A DNA stretch of 64,000 bases from Cellulomonas aerilata (GCF_007991755.1 NZ_BJYY01000013.1:587804-651803); one strand, 5' to 3'; positions 8,714-16,845 are shown, numbered from the stretch's first letter. The notes: generated by a model not told the origin, from the letters alone. Translations and numbers: made by a program.

Positions 8714-9486
8714 CCAGGGAGCCCGGGGGTCGCCCGTCCGGGGCGCGCAGCCCGTGGTGGAGCAGGGTCGTCCTTGTGGTGCGCAGCCGCGCGCGCGACC
8801 ATCGCCGCATGACCATGCGACCGACCCCGCCCGAGGCGCGACTGGCGGCCGTCGCCGCCCAGCGCGCGCTGCTCACCGTGGCCGGTGTGGCGGGCGTGGT
8901 CGCGGCCCTGGCGGCGTCCGCGCCGGTCCGCCGTCCGCCCCACCAGCGCACACCCGCCGACGACGCGGTCGTCGACCGGGTGCTCCGCGGCGCCGGGTCG
9001 ACCGGGCCGGGCCGGGCCGTGTGGGCGTGGAACCCGCGGTTCGTCGCGGGTGACCCGGGCGCCGAGCCGCTGCTGCGGACGTTCACCTGGGTCGCACCCG
9101 TGGGCGGCCCGCCGGAACCCCGAGGCACCGTGACCGCCCGGCAGGGCGCGGACGGGTCCGGCTCCGGCTCCGTGACCATCGCCCGCACCGACGACGACGC
9201 CGCCCTCGCGCACGCGCTGGCGACCCTGGCGCCGGACGACGTCCTGGTGCACGACGACGGCGACTGGCTCGCCGTCCGCGGCGACCGGGTGCGGCCCCTG
9301 CTCGCGGCGCCGCGCACCGACCCGCCCGCCGGGTCCACCGTGGCGGCGCACCGTGCGTCGCTGAGAGACCGGGCCGGCCGGTCCGGCGTCCGTCCCGCGA
9401 CCGACGGCGCACAGACCGACGACGTCCGTGCGGACGACGTGCCCACCGACCCCGCGCCCACCGACGACCCGGCCGCCGGCCGCTGA
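8710..9486 (+). CDS. Hypothetical protein with one membrane segment
   Basis: A 258-residue protein I do not recognise. It has a basic N-terminus, a likely membrane helix around residues 50-70 (TVAGVAGVVAALAAS), and then a hydrophilic acidic region with no clear motif. The GTG at 8710 overlaps the DUF58 stop, which favours this start; an in-frame ATG at 8809 is an alternative that would leave a shorter N-terminus before the helix. The C-terminal 50 residues are low-complexity (Asp, Thr, Pro). Position suggests co-transcription with the MoxR/DUF58 operon. The function is unknown. Confidence 0.55.
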   Translation: MTREPGGRPSGARSPWWSRVVLVVRSRARDHRRMTMRPTPPEARLAAVAAQRALLTVAGVAGVVAALAASAPVRRPPHQRTPADDAVVDRVLRGAGSTGPGRAVWAWNPRFVAGDPGAEPLLRTFTWVAPVGGPPEPRGTVTARQGADGSGSGSVTIARTDDDAALAHALATLAPDDVLVHDDGDWLAVRGDRVRPLLAAPRTDPPAGSTVAAHRASLRDRAGRSGVRPATDGAQTDDVRADDVPTDPAPTDDPAAGR

Positions 9487-9489
9487 CCC

Positions 9490-10725
9490 GTGGTCCCGCC
9501 CGCCCGACCCGACGCGCCGACCCTGGACCGCCGGTCGCTGGGGCGCGCCCTGCTGGCCCGCCAGCACCTGCTCGCCCGGCACGAGGGGACGGTCGCCGAG
9601 GAGACGGCGCACCTGGTCGGGCTGCAGGCGCAGGCGCCGTGGGCTCCGTACACCGGCCTGTGGACCCGGTTGGCCGGCTTCCGGCACGCCGACCTGGCCG
9701 ACCGGCTGCTGGACCGCACGGTCGTCCGGATCGCGGTCATGCGCGGGACGATCCACCTCCTCGTCGCCGACGACGCCCTGGTCCTGCCGGCGCTGTGCGA
9801 GCCGATCCTGCGCGCCGGCCTGCGCACGAACGCCTGGGGGCCCGCCCTGCGGGACGTCGACCTCGCCCGGCTCGAGGCCGCGGCCAGGGCGGTGGTGGAG
9901 GCGAGCCCGACGGCCACCGGCCCGCTCGGCCGCCGCCTTGCCGAGCTGTGGCCGGACGTGGACCCCACGGCCCTCGCGTACGCGGCCCGGGGCACGCTGC
10001 CGCTCGTGCAGGTGCCACCTCGCGCGGTGTGGGGACGCTCGGGCGCGACCACCTGGACGACCACCGGCGCGTGGCTCGGGCGCGACCCCGTGGACCTGTC
10101 CGACCCGGACGCCCACGACGCGGCCCTGGACGACCTCGTGCTGCGGTACCTGCGCGCGTTCGGGCCGGCCTCGGTCGCGGACGTGCAGCTGTGGAGCGGG
10201 CTGACCCGGCTGGCCCCCGTGGTCGAGCGGCTGCGCCCGCGGCTCGTCACCTTCCGCGCCGAGCCGGCGCCCGGGTCCGCACCCGGGTCCAGGGGGCGCG
10301 GGCGTGAGCTGTTCGACCTGCCGGACGCGCCCCGACCGGATCCCGGGACGCCGGCGCCGGCCCGCCTGCTGCCCGAGTACGACAACCTGCTGCTGTCCCA
10401 CGCGGACCGCACCAGGGTGGTGGACGACGACGCCCGCCGCCGGCTCTGGCGGGCGAACGGCGCCGTCCCCGGCACGCTGCTCGTCGACGGCACGGTCGCC
10501 GGGTCCTGGACGGTGGACCGCGCGGCGCGCCGGGCGACGCTCACCGTCGAGCCGTTCCGGCGCCTGACCCGCGCGGAGACCGCCGACGTGCGGGACGAGG
10601 CCGAGCACCTGGTCCGCTTCGTGGCGGACGAGGCGGACACTCACGCGGTCGTGTGGCACCCGGACGCCGACCTCGCCCCCGGCGCCACCGGCCGACTACG
10701 GTCGCCCCATGACTTCGGGGCCTGA
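9490..10725 (+). CDS. Winged-helix DNA-binding protein, AlkZ-like DNA glycosylase family
   Basis: A 411-residue member of the HTH_42 (YcaQ/AlkZ-like) family, which includes DNA glycosylases that unhook bulky or crosslinked adducts. The N-terminus carries LGRALLARQHLLAR and then GLQAQAPWAPYTGLW near residues 41-55. The QAQ triplet there matches the Q-x-Q catalytic motif described for AlkZ proteins. The middle shows MRGTIHLLV, and the C-terminus LLPEYDNLLLSHADR, both typical of the family. The GTG start lies 3 nt after the previous stop. Its real substrate, if any, cannot be told from sequence. Confidence 0.85.
   Translation: MVPPARPDAPTLDRRSLGRALLARQHLLARHEGTVAEETAHLVGLQAQAPWAPYTGLWTRLAGFRHADLADRLLDRTVVRIAVMRGTIHLLVADDALVLPALCEPILRAGLRTNAWGPALRDVDLARLEAAARAVVEASPTATGPLGRRLAELWPDVDPTALAYAARGTLPLVQVPPRAVWGRSGATTWTTTGAWLGRDPVDLSDPDAHDAALDDLVLRYLRAFGPASVADVQLWSGLTRLAPVVERLRPRLVTFRAEPAPGSAPGSRGRGRELFDLPDAPRPDPGTPAPARLLPEYDNLLLSHADRTRVVDDDARRRLWRANGAVPGTLLVDGTVAGSWTVDRAARRATLTVEPFRRLTRAETADVRDEAEHLVRFVADEADTHAVVWHPDADLAPGATGRLRSPHDFGA
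10697..10702 (+). promoter_or_regulatory. Candidate leaderless -10 box (TACGGT)
   Basis: TACGGT ends 6 nt before the ATG at 10709, inside the 3' end of the winged-helix gene. The spacing fits transcription starting at the start codon. No -35 box is obvious. Confidence 0.4.
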
Positions 10726-11338
10726 CGCACGCGAGCGCCCCAGCGGCGTGCCGGTGCGGCCGTCGCCGGCGCCGGCGGACCCGGTGCCGGCACGGCCGGC
10801 ACAGGCGCCGGAGCGGCCGGTGCTCGGCGGTGAGCAGTTCGCCACGGTCCTGGACCCGGGCGAGCGGCCCCGCGTGGTCACGGTGTCCACCGTCCTGTGG
10901 CTGCTCGCCGTCGTCGCGGCGGGCGTCGCCGTCGCGGCGCTGTGGCTCGAGCAGGACGCGATCCGCGCACGGTTCGCCGCGATGGTCGTCGAGCAGGCGC
11001 CGACGCGTTCACCCCAGGTCGTCACCGACGCCGCGCGGTACGCGTTCCTGGCGACCGCCGGCAGCGTCGCGCTGGTCGCCGCCGTCCACACCGCGCTCGC
11101 ACTGCTCCTGCGCACCGGCCGGACCTGGGCCCGGAACCTGCTGGTCCTCACCGGGGTCCTCGGGATCGCCGTCGCGATCGTCGTCCAGGACCTCGTGACG
11201 GACCCCGCCCGCGGTCTTCTGCACGACGTCGGGCGCATCGTGCTGCTCGTCCAGGCCACGCTGATCGTGCCGGCGGTCGTCACCATGCTGCTGCCCGCGG
11301 CGACGGCGTGGTTCAGGCGGGTGCGGGTGCTGCGCTGA
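10709..11338 (+). CDS. Small multi-pass membrane protein, unknown function
   Basis: A 209-residue protein with a Pro/Ala-rich N-terminus of about 50 residues and four predicted membrane helices (about residues 57-78, 105-127, 131-150 and 168-198). No family was recognised. It overlaps the end of the winged-helix gene by 17 bp in another frame, and its 3' end overlaps the convergent dynamin gene by 26 bp. A TACGGT box 6 nt before the ATG may drive it independently. This is probably an ordinary DUF-type membrane protein. Confidence 0.6.
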   Translation: MTSGPDARERPSGVPVRPSPAPADPVPARPAQAPERPVLGGEQFATVLDPGERPRVVTVSTVLWLLAVVAAGVAVAALWLEQDAIRARFAAMVVEQAPTRSPQVVTDAARYAFLATAGSVALVAAVHTALALLLRTGRTWARNLLVLTGVLGIAVAIVVQDLVTDPARGLLHDVGRIVLLVQATLIVPAVVTMLLPAATAWFRRVRVLR

Positions 11339-12899
11339 CCTGACCGGCCGCGACCGGGGCGTTCGCGCCGGTCGCTGCGGGCACCGCACCGGTCGACCGC
11401 ACCCCCGACAGCAGCGCCTCGCACGTGCGGGCCAGCAGCCGGCACGCGTGCCGGGTGTCCCGGTTGAGCAGCGGGTCCTCGGCGTGGTCCTGCCACCGCG
11501 TCAGGGCGAGCACGGCCGCCGCCTCGACGTCGGACGTCCGCGCACCCGGACGCAGGCCCAGGCGGTCCACCGGGTCGAGCCCGGACGCCCCGAGCAGCCG
11601 CTCGGCCGCCTCGACGTCGGCCGCGGAGAGGTCGATGTCCGCGGCCCGCAGGGCGGCCAGCAGCTCCAGCTCGTGGGTCCCCTGCGCCGCCAGGGTGAGG
11701 CGCTCGCACTCCGCGGCCAGCTCGGGCGAGCCCGGCACCGGGTGGTCCGCGACGACCCGGGCCAGCGCAGCGACCGCCGCCGACGCCCGCAGGTGGTCGC
11801 GACGCTCGGTCAGCTGGGCGTCGAGCACCCGGCGCAGCTCGGCCAGGCCGCTGCGCCGCACGAGCTCCTCGGACAGCGCCGCCGCGCGCAGCTCCTTGGT
11901 GCGCAGCAGGGCCAGCGTCAGCCGGACCCCGAAGAGCCCGAACCGGGCGAGCAGCTGCGCACGCGCCGGGGCCGCCACGGGCAGGCTCAGCGACGGGCGC
12001 CGGAACCGGTCCACGGACAGCAGCAGGCCGTCGGTGACGGACCGGTCCAGGGCCGCGAGCGAGCGCAGGTCGGCCAGCTCGTCCTCGCGCAGCGTCTGCC
12101 CGGTCTGGGCGAGCAGCCCGTCCACCGGCAGCACGGTCTGGCACAGCGGCCGCAGCGCGGCGTCCGCGCGGTACCGCTCGGCCACCCGGCCGGCCGAGAT
12201 CATCGCGTCGATCCGGCCCACCCCGACCTCGTCGGCGCGTGACAGCACGGCCACCGTGCCCGGGGTGGCGCCGCGGGCGGAGCGCACGTGCTGGAACGAC
12301 TCCAGGAACCGCACGTCCGTCGCGTGCAGGTGGCGCATGAGGTAGACGACCGCGTCGACGTCGGACTCCTCGCCCTCCGCGGTCAGGAAGTGGCTGGTCC
12401 GCCGCGAGACGTCGCGGGACAGCGAGTCGAGCCCGGGGGTGTCGATGAGTGTGAGCCCGCGCAGCCCGGGAGCGGGCCAGCGCACCTCGACGTGGTCGAC
12501 CTCCTCCGCGGTCCGTCCCCGCAGGTCGATCTCCAGCCCGTGCGTCCCGCGCCGCGGGGGGCTGGACCACGGCTCCCCCAGGACCGGGTGCACCGTCACC
12601 GCGGCGGAGTCGGCGAAGCGGTACCAGGTGACGACCCGGGTGCACTCGGCGTGGTCGCTGGCGGCCAGCTCCACCCCCATGAGCGCGTTGAGCAGGGTGG
12701 ACTTCCCGGCCTTGAGCTTGCCGGCCAGGGCGACCTGCAGGGGTGCGTCCAGCCGGTCCAGGGCGTGCTCGAGGACCGCCCGCGCCTCGGGGTCGGCGGC
12801 GTACACGTCGACCGCCGCCAGGAGCAGCCGGCGTGCCTCGTCCGCACCGGACGGGGCGGGGATGCCGGACGTGGCCGTCGCACCGGACGTGCGGGTCAT
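11313..12899 (-). CDS. Dynamin-like GTPase, second of a tandem pair (IniC/DynB-like)
   Basis: A 528-residue bacterial dynamin-family GTPase. The G1 P-loop is GKLKAGKST at residues 60-68, the switch/G2 region has ECTRVVTWY with the conserved Thr, G3 is DTPGLDS, and G4 is SRAD instead of the usual T/N-KxD. After the G domain the protein is helical, with a hydrophobic patch LARFGLFGVRLTLALL that could be a membrane paddle, and a low-complexity C-terminal tail. The ATG overlaps the stop of the preceding dynamin gene (ATGA), so the two are translated together. Tandem dynamins of this type act as a membrane-remodelling pair in Streptomyces (DynA/DynB) and Mycobacterium (IniA/IniC). Confidence 0.87.
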   Translation of the reverse strand: MTRTSGATATSGIPAPSGADEARRLLLAAVDVYAADPEARAVLEHALDRLDAPLQVALAGKLKAGKSTLLNALMGVELAASDHAECTRVVTWYRFADSAAVTVHPVLGEPWSSPPRRGTHGLEIDLRGRTAEEVDHVEVRWPAPGLRGLTLIDTPGLDSLSRDVSRRTSHFLTAEGEESDVDAVVYLMRHLHATDVRFLESFQHVRSARGATPGTVAVLSRADEVGVGRIDAMISAGRVAERYRADAALRPLCQTVLPVDGLLAQTGQTLREDELADLRSLAALDRSVTDGLLLSVDRFRRPSLSLPVAAPARAQLLARFGLFGVRLTLALLRTKELRAAALSEELVRRSGLAELRRVLDAQLTERRDHLRASAAVAALARVVADHPVPGSPELAAECERLTLAAQGTHELELLAALRAADIDLSAADVEAAERLLGASGLDPVDRLGLRPGARTSDVEAAAVLALTRWQDHAEDPLLNRDTRHACRLLARTCEALLSGVRSTGAVPAATGANAPVAAGQVSAAPAPA

Positions 12900-14743
12900 G
12901 CGGGCACCTTCACCGGCTCCGGCCGGTCCCCCGCCAGGTCCTGGGCCTCGGCCCGGACGGCCTCCACCCGCCCCACCGCGGCCCGGACCGCGGCGAGCCG
13001 CTCGGTGCGGCCGGCGTCGCCGGTGCGCGCCGCCTCCTTGGCGGTCCGCACGGAGTCGTCGAGGGAGCGGAACAGCTCCTCGGCCGTCGTGGTGAAGTGG
13101 TCCCGCAGCACGCGCTGGACCTGCCGGAGCCGGTCCTTGGAGTCCTTGCTCACCTGGAAGATCACCTCGTCGACGTGCCGGCGGACCGCAGCCTTCGCCT
13201 CGACCTGACGCCGCTTCACGCGCGCCTTGTGGTCGTCGCGGTACGCCTTGCCGCCCATGATGACCCCGATGCCGACCGAGATGGGGTTGATGATCGACAT
13301 CCCCAACGCCACCGCCGTGACCATGCCGAACATGAGGATGCCGCCGTAGGACCCGCGCAGCGCGATCAGCGCCTTCTGCGTCGGCCCCACGCGCTCGACC
13401 TCGACCCGCTCCAGCTTGGCGACCAGCTCCAGCGCCTCGTCGCTGTCGCCGCGCAGCAGCTCGGGCAGCGCGACGGTGCCGTCCCGGTCGAAGTGGTCGG
13501 CGACGCGCTGGGCGAGCCACTGGGACCGCTCGTGCGCCCAGACGAAGTTGGCCGCCACCGCCGAGGCGATGCGCTGGACCACCCAGTCGTCGAACTCGTC
13601 CCACACCATGCCCGGGTCGGCCGCCTCGATGGCCTCCTCGGCCTCGCGCGTGATCTTGCGCAGCCGGTCGCGCAGGTCGTACTCGATGTCCGAGGTGAGG
13701 TCGGTGACGCCGTCGCCGAGCGTCTGCTGCCACCGCGCCGACCGCCGGCGCAGCTCTCCCGTGGTCTCCCGCGCGGCGACCAGCTCGGCGATCATCGCCC
13801 CGCTGCCGGCCGGGTCCTCCAGGGCGCTCAGCTCGGCTCGCAGCGACAGCAGCAGGTGGTCGGTCACCGCGAGCACGTCGTGGGTCAGGGAGCGCTGGGC
13901 CAGCATGCCGGCGTGCCCGACGACGTCGTCGCGCAGGTGGCGCACCAGGTCGGCGAAGCCGGATTCCTCGTGCAGCTCGGGGTCCCGGGTCCGGGCGGCG
14001 TGCAGCCGCAGCGACGAGGACACCGGCATGAGCCGCACCCGGGCCCCGGCCGCGTCCAGGTGGCGGCGGTCGATCTCGGCCACGTCGCGCCAGCTGGGGT
14101 ACAGGTCGGTCTTGGTCAGGACGCAGGCGACGTTGGGGCACAGCTTCATGGCGTGCCCGAGGAACTCCAGCTCGGGCTCGGAGTACTCCTGCGCGGCGTC
14201 CGAGACCAGCAGGACGGCGTCGGCCGACGGCAGGGCCGCCATGGTGTTCGCGGCGTGCGTGGAGCCCAGCCCGCCCACGCCGGGGGTGTCGACCAGCACC
14301 AGCCCGCCGGCGAGCAGCTGCCGCGGCAGGGTGACCTCGGCGTAGGCGAGGCGCCGGGCGTTCCCCGGGTTGCCGAGCTCGGAGACGTGCTGGGCGAGCT
14401 CCTCGAGCGGGACCTCGAGGCGGGTGAGCGCCTCGGTCGGGGCGCCGGGCTCCTCGGGGGCGTCGGGCGGGGCCAGGACCAGCGTGGCCGTGGGCTGCGT
14501 GCCGTGGGCGACGACGGTCGGCACGGAGGTCGCGACGTCGTCGTCGACCGGGCACACCGGGGCGTTCACGAGTGCGTTGACGAGCTGGCTCTTGCCCTGC
14601 TTGAACTCCCCCACGACGAGCACCCGCACGTGCGGGTCCTGCAGCCGGCGTCGCGCGGCCTCGAGCCGGGCCGTCAGGTCCGGTCGGTCGGCGGTGGCGG
14701 TGACCGCGAGGGCGCGGTCGAGCAGGTCTGAGAGGGATCGCAC
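12896..14743 (-). CDS. Dynamin-like GTPase, first of a tandem pair (IniA/DynA-like)
   Basis: A 615-residue dynamin-family GTPase with P-loop GEFKQGKS at residues 45-52, a conserved Thr in VATSVPTVV, G3 DTPGVGG (about 157) and G4 TKTD (about 211). The long stalk ends in a hydrophobic hairpin, MFGMVTAVALGMSIINPISV, that fits the membrane paddle of IniA and other bacterial dynamins. A basic, heptad-rich C-terminus follows. The GTG at 14743 has GGAG 5-6 nt upstream. The gene lies 101 nt after an IniB-like gene and is fused translationally to a second dynamin. IniA tubulates and fissions membranes in mycobacteria; the same role here is inferred. Confidence 0.9.
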   Translation of the reverse strand: MRSLSDLLDRALAVTATADRPDLTARLEAARRRLQDPHVRVLVVGEFKQGKSQLVNALVNAPVCPVDDDVATSVPTVVAHGTQPTATLVLAPPDAPEEPGAPTEALTRLEVPLEELAQHVSELGNPGNARRLAYAEVTLPRQLLAGGLVLVDTPGVGGLGSTHAANTMAALPSADAVLLVSDAAQEYSEPELEFLGHAMKLCPNVACVLTKTDLYPSWRDVAEIDRRHLDAAGARVRLMPVSSSLRLHAARTRDPELHEESGFADLVRHLRDDVVGHAGMLAQRSLTHDVLAVTDHLLLSLRAELSALEDPAGSGAMIAELVAARETTGELRRRSARWQQTLGDGVTDLTSDIEYDLRDRLRKITREAEEAIEAADPGMVWDEFDDWVVQRIASAVAANFVWAHERSQWLAQRVADHFDRDGTVALPELLRGDSDEALELVAKLERVEVERVGPTQKALIALRGSYGGILMFGMVTAVALGMSIINPISVGIGVIMGGKAYRDDHKARVKRRQVEAKAAVRRHVDEVIFQVSKDSKDRLRQVQRVLRDHFTTTAEELFRSLDDSVRTAKEAARTGDAGRTERLAAVRAAVGRVEAVRAEAQDLAGDRPEPVKVPA

Positions 14744-14783
14744 GGCAGCTCCAGGTGTCCGGTCGAGTAAGCCACTGCACGGG

Positions 14784-14825
14784 CTGGTCCCGCAACACCC
14801 GCGGGTGCGGGTGCTGCGGGACCAG
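14784..14825 (-). terminator. Long perfect-stem hairpin between iniB-like and dynamin genes
   Basis: Arms at 14784-14794 and 14815-14825 are a perfect 11-bp inverted repeat. Inside them a further 7 bp pair after one mismatch, leaving a 4-nt loop, so the total is an almost unbroken 19-bp stem. There is no T-tract, as is common in high-GC actinobacteria. It lies in the only gap (14744-14844) between the IniB-like gene and the dynamin pair. It may therefore be a partial terminator or 3'-end stabiliser that sets the ratio of the two products. Confidence 0.65.
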
Positions 14826-14844
14826 GGTCAGCCGTGCGCGGGCG

Positions 14845-16440
14845 TCAGATGACGTCCATCTCCGGCTCCTCCGGCAGGGCCTCGTCGAGGTCCACCGAGT
14901 TGTCGGAGTTGTCGCTGTTGTCGCTGTTGTCGGAGTTGTCGTTCCCGATGTTGTCGAGGTCGATGCTGACGTCCGCGTCGATGTGCAGGCTCTCGTCGAC
15001 GGAGTTGTCGCTGTTGTCCGAGTTGTCCGAGTTGTCGGAGTTGTCGGTCACCGAGTTGTCGGAGTTGTCGGAGTTGTCGCTGTTGTCGCTGTTGTCGGTC
15101 ACCGAGTTGTCGCTGTTGTCCGAGCTGTCGGTCACCGAGTTGTCGGAGTTGTCGCTGTTGTCCGAGTTGTCGCTGTTGTCCGAGTTGTCAGAGTTGTCGC
15201 TGTTGTCGGTCACCGAGTTGTCGCTGTTGTCCGAGTTGTCAGTGACCGAGTTGTCGGAGTTGTCGCTGTTGTCCGAGTTGTCGGTCACCGAGTTGTCGGA
15301 GTTGTCGCTGTTGTCCGAGTTGTCGCTGTTGTCGGAGTTGTCCGTCACCGAGTTGTCGGAGTTGTCCGAGTTGTCGCTGTTGTCGGAGTTGTCCGAGTTG
15401 TCCGAGTTGTCGGAGTTGTCCGAGTTGTCGCTGTTGTCGGAGTTGTCGGAGTTGTCCGAGTTGTCGCTGTTGTCGGTCACCGAGTTGTCGCTGTTGTCGG
15501 AGTTGTCCGAGTTGTCGGAGTTATCCGAGTTGTCGCTGTTGTCGGTCACCGAGTTGTCGCTGTTGTCGCTGTTGTCGGAGTTGTCGCTGTTGTCCGAGTT
15601 GTCGCTGTTGTCGGAGTTGTCGCTGTTGTCGACCACCGAGTTGTCCGAGTTGTCGCTGTTGTCGGAGTTGTCGGAGTGGTCGTCCACCGAGTTGTCGCTG
15701 TTGTCCGAGTTGTCGGAGTTGTCCGAGTTGTCGGAGTTGTCCGAGTTGTCGCTGTTGTCGGAGTGGTCGTCGACGGAGTTGTCGCTGTTGTCCGAGTTGT
15801 CCTCGAGGTTGCCCACGGTGTTGTCGTCACCGACCACGTTGCCGGACCCGACGACCGCTGCCCCGTTGATGTTGCCGCCCGCGGCGACGCCGCCGTTGGC
15901 GACGACCGGGTTGATGTCGAACATCTGCGACACGTCGCCCTCGGCCCAGATGTTCTGGTTCACCGAGGAGTCCACGATCGTGTCGCGGTCGTCGACGATG
16001 CTCGTGTTGTAGGTGTAGGTCGCGATGAGGTTCTGCAGAGCCGGCACGACGCCGTCGTCGTCCGCGTCCACCGCACCCGCCGAGCTGCCGGAGCCGCTGG
16101 AGCCGCTGGAGCCGCCCGACGCCGCCGGGACGACGACGATCTGCGGGGCGGCACCGGAGCCGCCACCCGCGCCGCCACCGGACGCCGAGCCCGAGCCGCT
16201 CAGCGTGGCGCCGCCGGTGTTGCCACCGGTGTCGTAGGACTTGTCGGAGCTGGAGTCCACCTCGACGGCGGACTGGTCGAGGACGACGGGCATGATGTCG
16301 TCGAGGTCGACGGAGGTGATGTCCTCCAGGCCGGCGTCCTCGAGGGCCGCCTGCGGGTCGTCCAGGAAGGCCTGCGCGGCCTCGGGGTCCTTGAGCAGGT
16401 TGAGGATGAAGTCGAGCAGTGAGCTGGCAACGTTGGACAT
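14845..16440 (-). CDS. IniB N-terminal-domain protein with massive Asp-Asn-Ser repeats
   Basis: A 531-residue acidic protein. Residues 1-55 match the IniB N-terminal domain: a hydrophobic helix (SLLDFILNLLKDPEAAQAFL) followed by DPQAALEDAGLEDI. Residues about 70-125 are Gly/Ser-rich. Residues about 126-212 have Asn/Asp/Val-rich sequence with alternating beta-prone pattern. From about 214 to 480 the protein is a nearly pure array of the tripeptide DNS, broken by short VTD, VDDH or VVD linkers; five more DNS units follow in the tail. No signal peptide or Cys is present. It sits upstream of two dynamin genes as IniB does in mycobacteria. The ATG has GAGAGG 7-8 nt upstream. Function is unknown even for IniB; the repeat region is probably disordered and strongly negative. 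Confidence 0.88.
   Translation of the reverse strand: MSNVASSLLDFILNLLKDPEAAQAFLDDPQAALEDAGLEDITSVDLDDIMPVVLDQSAVEVDSSSDKSYDTGGNTGGATLSGSGSASGGGAGGGSGAAPQIVVVPAASGGSSGSSGSGSSAGAVDADDDGVVPALQNLIATYTYNTSIVDDRDTIVDSSVNQNIWAEGDVSQMFDINPVVANGGVAAGGNINGAAVVGSGNVVGDDNTVGNLEDNSDNSDNSVDDHSDNSDNSDNSDNSDNSDNSDNSDNSVDDHSDNSDNSDNSDNSVVDNSDNSDNSDNSDNSDNSDNSDNSDNSVTDNSDNSDNSDNSDNSDNSDNSVTDNSDNSDNSDNSDNSDNSDNSDNSDNSDNSDNSDNSDNSDNSVTDNSDNSDNSDNSDNSDNSVTDNSDNSDNSDNSVTDNSDNSDNSVTDNSDNSDNSDNSDNSDNSDNSDNSVTDSSDNSDNSVTDNSDNSDNSDNSDNSVTDNSDNSDNSDNSDNSVDESLHIDADVSIDLDNIGNDNSDNSDNSDNSDNSVDLDEALPEEPEMDVI
15000..15806 (-). repeat. Coding tandem repeat of 9 bp (DNS tripeptide array)
   Basis: About 800 bp are built from 9-bp units reading GAC AAC plus a serine codon on the minus strand. 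The Asp and Asn codons are almost invariant, while the serine codon alternates irregularly among AGC, TCC and TCG. Linker units encoding Val-Thr-Asp or Val-Asp-Asp-His interrupt the array at irregular intervals. The array is long enough that read assembly could have expanded or collapsed it. Plus-strand open frames across it are shadows. Confidence 0.95.
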
Positions 16441-16485
16441 GTCGGTCCCTCTCGAGTTCCGGTGCGGGCGTGCTGCCCACGGGCG

Positions 16486-16513
16486 AGGCTAGGGAGGCCC
16501 GCCGACAGGTCCA
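16486..16513 (-). promoter_or_regulatory. Candidate promoter of the iniB-like gene
   Basis: On the minus strand a -10-like TAGCCT (16491-16486) follows TGGACC (16513-16508) with a 16-bp spacer. Transcription from it would give a leader of about 40 nt containing the GAGAGG ribosome-binding site. Confidence 0.4.
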
Positions 16514-16575
16514 TCGGGGACCGCCCCCCTACTTGCGGTGCCGCGTTGGGGGATTTGTCCGATTCGCCCCGATGT

Positions 16576-16600
16576 GGACGGGCCCACCGCAGGCCCGTCC
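16576..16600. promoter_or_regulatory. Perfect 9-bp inverted repeat, possible operator or terminator
   Basis: GGACGGGCC and GGCCCGTCC flank a 7-nt loop (CACCGCA). It lies near the middle of the divergent region between the iniB-like and Hsp70-like genes. Confidence 0.55.
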
Positions 16601-16642
16601 GGGCAGGCCCGCACCGGTCCTGCGCAGGGCACGCCAGGCGGC

Positions 16643-16670
16643 GGTGACCTCGCGGTGACGGCTGGGTGAC
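16643..16670 (+). promoter_or_regulatory. Three GGTGAC boxes in 11-bp phase
   Basis: GGTGAC occurs at 16643, 16654 and 16665, exactly one helical turn apart, in the divergent control region. Such phased direct repeats are typical of a multimeric activator site. The AAA-LuxR protein encoded at 18270 is the obvious candidate, by inference only. Confidence 0.5.
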
Positions 16671-16672
16671 AA

Positions 16673-16692
16673 GGGCGGGAACACTCCCGCCC
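16673..16692. promoter_or_regulatory. Perfect 8-bp palindrome with ACAC centre
   Basis: GGGCGGGA and TCCCGCCC are separated by ACAC, immediately after the GGTGAC boxes. It could be an operator, or a transcribed hairpin upstream of the Hsp70-like gene. Confidence 0.5.
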
Positions 16693-16845
16693 GACGCGCG
16701 GACACCGGGTCGACCCCCTCGCTCGATGGGGGTGAAACGGACATAGTGGGTGGTCTGGGGCACCATACGGGGGGCATCATGGCCACGCGGGGCCCCAGGG
16801 TGCGACGACGCTCCCTCCTGGCCACCGCACGGGGAGGACCACACG

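Noticed and set aside
15000..15806. CRISPR array
   Set aside because: The unit is 9 bp, contiguous and coding, with no spacers and no cas genes nearby.
14834..16012. Plus-strand open frame reading Glu-Leu-Ser / Leu-Leu-Ser repeats across the DNS array
   Set aside because: It is the complement of the minus-strand repeat; the minus-strand frame has the IniB domain, a ribosome-binding site and a promoter, while the plus frame has none.
14755..16422. Plus-strand frame of Val-Val-Ala-Val and Val-Gly-Val-Val repeats
   Set aside because: A second shadow of the same array in another frame, with no start signal or domain.
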